A program made the translations under genes and the position numbers. DNA of 64,000 nucleotides from Pogonophryne albipinna (lineage: Eukaryota > Chordata > Actinopteri > Perciformes > Artedidraconidae): positions 4,381,708 to 4,445,707 of the forward strand of contig CM053253.1 of assembly GCA_028583405.1 (NCBI GenBank). The letters run 5' to 3'. Under the pieces are notes generated by a model, which made no database searches, had not been told where the DNA came from, and worked only from the letters and a program-made list of their open reading frames with translations. Each line of letters begins with the position of its first letter. Position 1 is the stretch's first letter. Positions 55,689-64,000 of the stretch are shown in pieces.

Positions 55689-58036
55689 CAGTGGCGGCGC
55701 CAGAGATTTTCCCTTGGGGGTGCTGTGGGGTAGCTTGACGTTTCATAGAGGGTGCTCAAACATTAAGGGTTTCCCATTAATGCACCAGCGCTACAGTTGA
55801 ATTTTCTACTGCAACACTCCCCACACGCACACACAGTGTACCCGCGACTGTTACAATGAAGGCTCGGTAATCAGCTCACGGCATATAGGTGTAAGCAGGG
55901 GTAAAGTGCTATTTTTACAAGTGGGGAGTGGACCTCATCTCCTCTAGTGGGGTCCGGGGGCATGTTCCCCCGGGAAGATTTTTTTTAAATATTGAAGTTA
56001 AAAGCATGAAATAAATAATAATAATAATGAATAATAATATAATAATATAATAATATATATAATATATATAATAATATAATAATATATATAATAATAATAA
56101 TAATAATATAATAATAATAATGAATAAAGAGCTAAATGAAGAGATCTATAGATACATCTCTCAACATGAAACAGAACTGTAAATAGATTTACTATTTCTT
56201 TATAGATATTTTTACAGATCACTCCCCTTTTAAAACAAGCCGTTTGAGACCCACTGATGCGGCTTTCACACCAGCGCTTTTCCCTTTCTAGCTCCGAGCT
56301 AGAGCTTTTCTGGTTCAGCTCCGGTTTCCCTTTTCTGCTCCCGCTCTGTTCACACCGCCCAGCACCCGACTGGTGCTGCCGCTGCTGCGTCATGACGTCA
56401 CCGTTTACATCGCTGATTTGCTCTCCAACGGCATTACGGCGCTCACAACAACGGGGAACTGCGTCGGGTCGATGATCGTGTTGCTTTTAATCACACGAAG
56501 CCAGAATAAATTGAATAACGACTTCTCCAACCTTATACTTTGCTCCAGAGTGCCGTGGTTCATTGTTTATTAATGTGTTTCTGCAGCATTTACCGACCGC
56601 TGCAGTGTTGGCTGCTCTTCCACGGGAGTTTATTCTCCCGTTAGCTCCCGGTTAGCTCACACTGCAGCGGCCGCTCTAAAGTATTCACTGTCCGACTCAC
56701 ACAAGCAGCTGATACATATCCCCAGTTCCCCTTAAGTGAATGTGTGTCAGTCTGAATTGACGCTGTTTGGCATCACAACGCTGTTATGAAAGTTTCTCTG
56801 GTATAAAATGGGTGATGTTAGCATAGCAACCGAAGCTAAACTGACTACTTGCTATTGATATCCTATTGTGGCATAAACCGTTTTCTACAGGCACATTTTA
56901 CCGGCGTATTTTTATTATGATTCTACTTGTGATAGTCGGACACGACAACCTGTGCAGCCCATGTATTGATTCCATCCGATAGCTGCTATAATACAAAACA
57001 AAACGTCTGCCTCTCTCCACAATGATCAATAACAGTGAACGGATGGTCAAAGTAAGGTACAAATAAACAGAATCACACGAAGCCTGGTTAGTGTTGCCTG
57101 ACTTTATAAAGTGTGTTTATAAGCACTACTGCTTGTAGGCAGGCATGACAGTCGACCCATGTTCAGGGGAGGTGGGTTTAGTTTCCTGCACGCCTCGACG
57201 TAAGAGAGACGTAAGCGACGCCACCTCTTAGCTCCGAAGCTCTTGCCTCTAGACCGACAATTTTTTGGAGCTGGAAGTGAACCGGATTCCGGAGCTAAGA
57301 GGCGGCGCCGCTGCGGTGTGAACAGGAAAAACCGGCACTTTTCAGGCTCCAGCTCCGAGCCGGAGCTGAAAACGCGTTGGTGTGAAAGGGGCATGAGATA
57401 ACTAGTCTAAAGTTAACTATCTAAACACTGAGAGTCCTTTACTTCACCTGAGCTGAGGTTATCTGAGAATCTCAGTCTGACAGGAGAGAGTTCTCCCTCC
57501 ACCTTGTTGTTGAAAAAGCTCCTTATATCCGTTAGCTTGGCTAGCTAGCACCAGATGCTAACCACCACGATCTCCGGTGGTTGGTTTTGTAAATGGCTCA
57601 TGCCACACACACAGAGCAGAGCTTGAATGAAACACAGAGACCCAGAAGTAAGCTACTTGTACTCACGAGGCCTATTATGTGCAGAATCCCTCTCGCTTTT
57701 TCAGGTGGTTTTGATTGAGTGTCCACACGTGGACGTTTAAGGACTAAAAAACGATCCATTTGTCACTTTGCTGTTAGCAAATAATTTGGGGCTCCAGCTA
57801 ACAGGAAGTCACTCAAGTGTCAAAAAGTAATTTAGCCTATGGGTAGGTCAAAAATCGAATGGGTGCTGGCCATTGGCCTAATCATATCACCTGTGTTGGC
57901 TTTATGTTTTTGGTCAAACATTTGTTTGTTTCATATTTGCATTGATGTAATCAATAATTGTTCTAATTTAATAAAAATAATAATAATAATTTTCTAAAAA
58001 AAAAAAAAACCCTAGCTCCCCCTGGCGCCGCCCCTG
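55689..58036. mobile_element. hAT-type element, 2.35 kb
   Basis: Ends CAGTGGCGGCGCCAG and CTGGCGCCGCCCCTG are inverted. Identical 8-bp flanks ATGCCAGG at 55681..55688 and 58037..58044. Contains the GGGGTCCGGGGGCATG block (about 55949), an (AAT)n-rich tract at 56016..56125 and a pair of inverted GAGCTAGAGC / CCGGAGCTGA words at about 56290 and 57360 suggesting another nested element. No intact transposase. Confidence 0.9.
56016..56125 (+). repeat. AT-rich (AAT)n / (AATAT)n simple repeat
   Basis: Alternating AATAAT and ATATAT runs within the hAT element; the Tyr/Ile-rich minus frame across it is an artefact. Confidence 0.9.
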
Positions 58037-58809
58037 ATGCCAGGCCTGTCAGTGACGTTGTACTCCTGCCACAAAAGCAGCGATGAAGACTTCCCGCGCA
58101 TGGTTGCCATGGTTGCCCTTCTGTTTATTCTCCGCGGTGGCTCTTTTTCTCCCTCCCCGAGGCAAGCAAATGGAGAGAAATGAGGCATGGCTAAATTGCA
58201 GGATCTGTTTGGTTTTTTGAAAAAAAAAAATCACAGACATGTTTTATATAGGTCTGGCCCTACAATATATGTTTCAAATATAGCATGATAGGTCCACTTT
58301 AAGTTTCACATGTGGCCATAATCCTACATCAGGAGCTACACTAGACTTGATGCAGAGTCCTGAAACCAGGCTATCTGTTTCCCTTCGTTTCCAGTGTGTA
58401 TGCTAAGCTAGGCTAATCATCTCCACTTACTTTGGTCATTGTGGGATAAGTGCATGTAAATGGTCTGCAAAGTCTAAAATCCCTGTGTTCCCTCCATAGA
58501 GAGTTTCTCTCGCACACACTCCCCCCCTGCCTAAAAACGCCTCCATCAGACTCCTTTGTTTACTTCCTGAACACAGTGACATCACTATATAACACTCACA
58601 GTGCTATTGGCTAGCAACACATTGTACGTGATAGGCTAAGGGGCGGGACATCTCTAAGCGGTTGGCCAATCACAACAGAGCCGGCCAGCTAACCAATCAG
58701 AGCAGACTGGGCTCTGGTTTCAGACAGAGGGTGAAAAGAGGTGCTGCAGCACAGGCAGTATGATAAAATAAAGAGCTTTTTGAACATCAAAGCATGGAGA
58801 CATGTCCCA

Positions 58810-59208
58810 GTAGAGACACTACATACTGATATACACCTGAACATCAGCAGGAGAGGACTCTTTAAAGTAGAGACACTACATACTGATATACACCTGAACA
58901 TCAGCAGGAGAGGACTCTTTAAAGTAGAGACACTACATACTGATATACACCTGAACATCAGCAGGAGAGGACTCTTTAAAGTAGAGACACTACATACTGA
59001 TATACACCTGAACATCAGCAGGAGAGGACTCTTTAAAGTACAGACACTACATACTGATATACACCTGAACATCAGCAGGAGAGGACTCTTTAAAGTAGAG
59101 ACACTACATACTGATATACACCTGAACATCAGCAGGAGAGGACTCTTTAAAGTAGAGACACTACATACTGATATACACCTGAACATCAGCAGAATAGAGC
59201 CCCTTCAT
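58810..59208 (+). repeat. 57-bp minisatellite, seven units
   Basis: Units begin at 58810, 58867, 58924, 58981, 59038, 59095 and 59152 (AGACACTACATACTGATATA...). 57 is a multiple of three, so both strands stay open (19-residue period); the absence of a gene context and the single-copy counterpart at 52475..52520 argue against coding. Confidence 0.95.
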
Positions 59209-59364
59209 AGTTTTGAGACCCCTAGTGGCATCTCGCTTTTTTTGTCAAATCAACTGAATTTCTAGTATGTAATCAAAATGGTGACTGCAAAAGGGAATAC
59301 CGTTTTATAGATGGCAAAAAGTAATCACCCAGAAACCCATTATCATTTACAAATCAGCCGCATA

Positions 59365-59366
59365 CA

Positions 59367-59410
<44 letters not shown>

Positions 59411-59411
59411 C
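59365..59411 (+). repeat. (ACGC)n microsatellite
   Basis: About 11 ACGC repeats. Confidence 0.95.
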
Positions 59412-59558
59412 ACACTCACTCGTCTGCAAGTGAAATTAAGAAGTAATAATAGAGGAGAAAGACAGGGAAAGAAAATAGAGAGTCACCAGAGAGGAATTCA
59501 ATCAGACACAATCTTTTTAATAGAAGAACAGGGAGGTAGCTGCAGGGAAGAGCTGCAT

Positions 59559-59561
<3 letters not shown>

Positions 59562-59628
<67 letters not shown>
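59562..59628 (+). repeat. (CA)n microsatellite
   Basis: CA repeat with one A interruption at about 59598. Confidence 0.95.
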
Positions 59629-60358
59629 GCTGTATGCCGTGTTGCTGTAATGTAGCACCAGAAATAGCCTGAGTGCAGTTAGCAATGAATATTTCAACTC
59701 TTCTTTCTCCTTCGCTCCCAGTCTCTCTCTCCTCTGACCTCTCGTATCTTTCCTTCTTCCACCTTTTGGGGTTCTCTCCTTTTTCTGTTTCCTGCTCTCT
59801 TTAAAACTGTCCTTTTCTTCTCTTTCAAAACTGTGCATCTCAAACACGTATCTCCCAGTATTTCCACCGCTCAGAAAGCATTAATTACGATGCCAATTAT
59901 TTTCTAAGGTTAATCTGTTAATCGTTTGTTCTATAAAATCTCAAAAAGAAACTGGACAATTTCAAACCCAGTTTTTCAAAGTTTAATGTTAAGTCTTTAA
60001 ATGTCTTATTTTGTCAGCCCGACACATTAGATATTAAGTTTAACTTGATATAAAACAGAGAAATGCAGGAAATCTTCATTAAAGAGATGCTGAAATTGCC
60101 ATTTTTGCATTAAAAGTAATTGCATTTTGAGTAATTCCATGTTATGCTTCTTTAAAAATATAAATTATTATATTTAATAGAAAGCTTATACTATGTTGAT
60201 TTGAATCAGATTTTTACTTTACATGTTACGTTATTTTTACACTGTAGTATATGTGCACTTTTATTTCAGTCAAATATCTATAAATATTGCAACATTGATT
60301 TTAATAGACAAAACAATATTCAAAGATGTATTTATTAGAAAGAAACGTCTCATTATTT

Positions 60359-61366
60359 GTATTGTCTGATGTATTTTCTGATGTATTGTCTGATGTATTT
60401 TCTGTTGTATTTTCTGATGTATTTTCTGTATTTTCTGATGTATTTTCTGTATTTTCTGATGTATTTTCTGATGTATTTTCTGATGTATTGTCTGATGTAT
60501 TTTCTGATGTATTGTCTGATGTATTTTCTGATGTATTGTCTGATGTATTTTCTGATGTATTTTCTGATGTATTTTCTGATGTATTGTCTGTATTGTCTGA
60601 TGTATTGTCTGATGTATTTTCTGATGTATTGTCTTATGTATTTTCTGATGTATTTTCTGATGTATTGTCTGATGTATTTTCTGATGTATTGTCTGATGTA
60701 TTTTCTGATGTATTGTCTGATGTATTTTCTGATGTATTTTCTGATGTATTGTCTGTATTGTCTGATGTATTGTCTGATGTATTTTCTGATGTATTGTCTT
60801 ATGTATTTTCTGATGTATTTTCTGATGTATTGTCTGATGTATTTTCTGATGTATTGTCTGATGTATTTTCTGATGTATTGTCTTATGTATTTTCTGATGT
60901 ATTTTCTGATGTATTGTCTCATGTATTTTCTGATGTATTGTCTGATGTATTGTCTGATGTATTTTCTGATGTATTGTCTGTATTGTCTGATGTATTGTCT
61001 GATGTATTGTCTGATGTATTTTCTGATGTATTGTCTGATGTATTGTCTGATGTATTTTCTGATGTATTGTCGAATGTATTTTCTGATGTATTGTCTGATG
61101 TATTTTCTGATGTATTTTCTGATGTATTGTCTGATGTATTTTCTGATGTATTGTCTGATGTATTGTCTGATGTATTTTCTGATGTATTGTCTGATGTATT
61201 GTCTGATGTATTTTCTGATGTATTGTCTGTATTGTCTGATGTATTGTCTGATGTATTTTCTGATGTATTTTCTGATGTATTGTCTGATGTATTTTCTGAT
61301 GTATTGTCTGTATTTTCTGATGTATTTTCTGATGTATTTTCTGATGTATTGTCTGTATTGTCTGAT
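60359..61366 (+). repeat. 12-bp tandem array, about 1 kb, two unit variants
   Basis: Units TCTGATGTATTT and TCTGATGTATTG alternate irregularly, with occasional 9-bp units (TCTGTATTG). A marked combination recurs 165 bp apart (60586/60751 and 60631/60796). Long frames on both strands (Ser-Asp-Val, Tyr-Ile-Arg and Asp-Asn-Thr-Ser repeats) are artefacts. Confidence 0.97.
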
Positions 61367-61369
61367 TTC

Positions 61370-63030
61370 AATTATCTTAAGAAATCCTGAATAAAATACA
61401 ATATACTGTATGCAGGGCTGTACAGATGTATCAACGTGTGAACAAAGGTGTTCATAATAATTGGGCATAAACTGTAAAAATCAAAAGAACAACGTACCAT
61501 AAAATGTCAAAAAGAAGAACAAATGTTTAATTTTTTATTAATCCTATATACAGACAATTACAGCAATTCTTACTAAAATGATTAAAAATAGTTATGGTAA
61601 CTTCCTGTTTTAAGGACAGTGTAACAGAGATGATGTAAAGTATTAGATGACTCTGTCCAGTTGTAGTTTCCAGTAAATGATACACAGAAGATACATGTAC
61701 TGTGAAGAAGAAGCAGAAGAAGAAGCAGGGTCGTCAAAGTGAAACACAACAGTCATTTCTCCTGCATTTACTAAACACTTTAACAAAATAACACATATTG
61801 CTTTTTCTTTATTTTTACAGTGGTTTTTCCACATGAGATGATGCTGTATATTATTCACCGTGCAGATAAACACGAGGAGATCTGAGAGTCGGCTTTTATT
61901 CATTGAGTGAGTAACCTCTCTTAAGCGCACTTAAACCCTTTTTTGTTTTTTAATACACAAACTCTACAGCTCTGTACAAACAAATCAGAAAATGCTGAAA
62001 ACAATAATTGTATTTATCGTCTAATCAAACCCATTTGTGGTTGAAAAGCTTTGTGCATACATACAATTCTGACAACATTTATAATCTTCTTCCTTCAAAT
62101 TCTGACTTTATTTCAGAATCCGGACCAGCTGAATTCTGGCTTAAATCTCATAACAATTTTTTATTTGCTCAGTATTTTATTTTGGTTTCCAGGAAAAACG
62201 TTGATTTAGATTTTTTTTTCCTGACTTCTGAGTTTTCTATTTGTATTCTTGACTTTTTTGTTCAAAATTCTGACTTTTTCCAGAAAATTCTAAATATTTT
62301 TTCAAAATTCTGACTTTTTCTTTTCTGAATTCGGACCAACATTTTTGAATCACAGAATGCTGGCTTACATCTCCGAACAAAAAAAAATTCTATTTGGTCA
62401 GTACTTTATTTTGTATTTTCAGGAAAAACATTGATTTTGACTTTTCTTTTTCTGACTTCAGAGTTTTCTCTTTGTATTCTTGAATCTTAGAATTCTGACC
62501 TAAATCTCAGATGATTTTTAACCTTAAAAGGTAGTACTGCAGTGTATATAATCCTACAAATGAATTTAAACTGTGTATGACGTTTATTTTGAAAAATCAC
62601 TATGCCTAAAATGAGTCTGACACATCGTCCAAAACTGACACTAGAGGGCCTCATACTGTGACGAATAGACCCAAAACAAGTATTTCATGAGATGGGAGTG
62701 AGAATAAATTGTCATAAACATTCATCACAAACATCATAAACCCCCATTTGTCTAAAAAACCTCCAAACGAATGATATAAATCTGTTTCCTCTTAATGATT
62801 TCACCATAGCTATTTTCACTGACTTGTATTTACTTGCAGTCATATTTTCTGAGCAGGTTGAAGCAGGTTATGCTCTCATTATTTGAGCCAGATCTCAGGC
62901 CAGACTACCTGCAGATGTTTTGGCAGCTGTTTCCTGACAGTTATTTATTAATTAACTCATATTACTCTGCAGTCAGTCAACACAGGCATGGTGAGGTGAT
63001 GTCTCCTCTTCCTCATCCTCCTCCTCCTCC
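61370..63030. other. Probable 3' UTR/downstream DNA of the acidic-protein gene
   Basis: Lies 3' of the stop at 63031 (minus strand). Contains a two-copy tandem duplication at 62117..62485. No exon seen; the frame 61643..61930 is unsupported. Confidence 0.4.
62117..62485 (+). repeat. ~209-bp tandem duplication rich in TTCTGACTT
   Basis: The second half repeats landmarks of the first about 209 bp later: CGGACCA, GCTGGCTTA-like, CAGTATTTTATTTTG, CAGGAAAAACRTTGATTT and GAGTTTTCTMTTTGTATTCT. Confidence 0.75.
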
Positions 63031-63641
63031 TCACAGCCTCAGAGTCAGGATCCCAATCAGAAATGCAAACAGGAGAGAAGGTGAGGACACTGGATCAGAA
63101 CCGGAAGTCATATCTCTCCTGCGTTTGTAATTATCTTGCGTTACGTCCCTCTCCGCCTTTTCCTCCCTTTGCTCCACCTCCTCTTCCTCCACCTCCTCTT
63201 CCTCCACCTCCTCTTCCTCCTCCTCCTCTTCCTCTGGTGTTGTTGAGGGGGTTCCTGGAGGAGGGGTAGTGCCCGGGGCGGGTGTTGGTTGGGCTTCCTC
63301 ATAGTCCCAATCAGAGGTAGTGGTAATACTGGGAGTACTGGTGGTGTCAGGCTGCTCATCGGGGGCAGATGTCACCAGAGAAGTAGCAGCCTCCTCCTCT
63401 TCCTCCTCCTCCTCGTCTTCGTCGTCAGGTTGGTCGTAAGGGGCAGTTGTTGCTAAGGAAGCAGCAGCAACGTCCAGCTCGTCTTCAGGCAGGAGGAAGG
63501 GTTCAGATGTAGCTTGGGGAGGAAAAACTGTCTCACCTTCATCATCATCATCATCATCAACAACCCCATCCTCATCCCCATCCTCCTCCCCATCCTCCTC
63601 TTCCTCCTCCTCTTCCTCCTCGTATTCCTCTGTGTCAGCAA
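63031..63641 (-). CDS. Terminal exon of an unidentified gene: acidic, Thr/Pro-rich, GPI-signal-like end
   Basis: The minus-strand acceptor TTGTTTTATAG ends at 63642; the exon starts in phase 1 and stays open for 202 codons to TGA at 63031..63033. It encodes VADTEEYEEEE, long Glu/Asp runs, DQPDDEDEEEE, a Thr/Pro/Ser-rich part (SAPDEQPDTTSTPSITTTS), more Glu runs, then YKRRRDMTSGSDPVSSPSLL and a closing hydrophobic stretch FAFLIGILTLRL. Small residues (SGSD), a spacer and a C-terminal hydrophobic run match a GPI-attachment signal, so a surface protein with an acidic, O-glycosylation-prone stalk is inferred. I do not recognise the family. The remaining exons lie beyond the right edge. Confidence 0.65.
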
Positions 63642-64000
63642 CTATAAAACAAACAACAGAAGACCATAATGTTTCATTCTCAAATCTTCTCCAAAGACTA
63701 CACTTTTTTCAGTTACTCAAATACAAATATTATTATTGTATAGTGAATATAAAAAGAGATAATGATAAATGGCTGTTTACAAGAAAAAAAATCTCTTATT
63801 TGCCATTGTTCTTTATTTTGTATTATTGATGTTTTAATTATTATTATTATGAATGCTGTCCATCATGGTACACGTGCATTTAAATCTAGATTATTTTTGG
63901 AATTATATAAATAAATGTTGTCCTTTCGAATATGCGACATGACATTTTCTTTTTTTATAAAAAGGAAATCAAACATTGAATTCTGAACGCTGGAGGCCAA
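63642..64000. other. Intron upstream of the acidic terminal exon
   Basis: AT-rich; no further exon seen before the window ends. Confidence 0.5.

Larger units (their letters stand above)
55422..58298. mobile_element. TTAA-target transposon, second copy, split by a hAT element
   Basis: Ends AGTGGACCTATCATGC and GCATGATAGGTCCACT are inverted, with TTAA on both sides (55418..55421 and 58299..58302). It is in inverted orientation relative to 6751..7716 and shares the segment GTTGCCATGGTTGCCCTTCT (58101..58120). The hAT element 55689..58036 lies within it. The left foldback arm keeps the empty site with a single TTAA near 54064. Confidence 0.88.
52445..59204. mobile_element. Large foldback (inverted-repeat) structure, 6.8 kb
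   Basis: The left arm (about 52445..52959 plus 54009..54295) pairs with the right arm (about 55190..55421 plus 58299..59204). Outer ends AAGGGGCCATATTAC and GAATAGAGCCCCTT resemble the TTAA MITE 33119..33473, and the arms carry its body (GGGGCGGGACATCTCTAA on the right, its complement on the left). The left arm holds a ~1.05-kb insertion, the right arm a TTAA element containing a hAT element, and the right end a 57-bp minisatellite. The ~0.9-kb loop has a third partial copy of the MITE (54300..54435) and a palindromic MITE. No gene. Confidence 0.8.
59205..60358. other. Intergenic DNA with two simple repeats
   Basis: Contains (ACGC)n at 59365..59411 and (CA)n at 59562..59628. No exon recognised. 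Confidence 0.4.

Noticed and set aside
58689..59265. Opposed frames of 165 and 174 codons with a 19-residue repeat
   Set aside because: 57-bp minisatellite in a foldback arm; the other arm has a single copy and no gene.
60326..61468. Long frames on both strands with Ser-Asp-Val, Tyr-Ile-Arg or Asp-Asn-Thr-Ser repeats
   Set aside because: Product of the 12-bp simple array; open on both strands and with no start context or flanking exons.

Overview
The window reads as vertebrate nuclear DNA, almost certainly from a ray-finned (probably percomorph) fish. The evidence is GT-AG split genes, a teleost-style CD300/pIgR-like immune receptor, long (CA)n/(GT)n runs, tRNA-derived SINEs, L2-like LINE tails and very many nested DNA transposons. 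There are no operons, ribosome binding sites, CRISPR arrays or prokaryotic genes. Most long open frames are tandem-repeat or transposon artefacts; the real genes are split into short exons and had to be assembled by splice phase.

Three host loci are supported. (1) 1605..5476, minus: a seven-exon receptor gene of 369 codons, with signal peptide, two CD300/pIgR-like V-type Ig domains, Ser/Thr-rich stalk, one membrane span and a tail carrying an ITSM-like tyrosine motif. Its 3' flank recurs at about 8065..9335 and partly at 6690..7975, so this is a locally duplicated receptor locus. (2) 22969..28631, minus: five 3' exons of a scaffold gene whose C-terminus resembles the PDZRN3/PDZRN4/PDZD4 (LNX3-homology) group, ending in a PDZ-binding TTV. 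A candidate first coding exon starting Met-Gly-Cys lies at 45908..45934. One exon contains a frame break. (3) 63031..63641, minus: the last exon of an unidentified gene with acidic runs and a GPI-signal-like C-terminus.

The rest is mobile and repetitive DNA. 9484..15715 is one hAT-type insertion holding at least four more hAT insertions and a LINE fragment. Four further hAT-type elements lie at 28698, 31459, 49132 and 55689. Of the nine, six have identical 8-bp target duplications and three have one mismatch. A TTAA-targeting family shares an AGG.../CCTATYRTGC-like end (6751, 26690, 33119, 39949, 55422); two members carry a 37-bp minisatellite of about 34 and 55 units. 52445..59204 is a large foldback structure whose two arms acquired different later insertions. 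37137..39854 is an element with about 560-bp terminal inverted repeats. 48800..51425 is an inverted-repeat element holding a broken THAP-domain frame whose start codon was hit by a hAT element.

The genes do not form a pathway together. The receptor would act at the leukocyte surface and the scaffold at a membrane or cytoskeletal site. The transposons fill introns and intergenic DNA, in places within 70 bp of splice sites.
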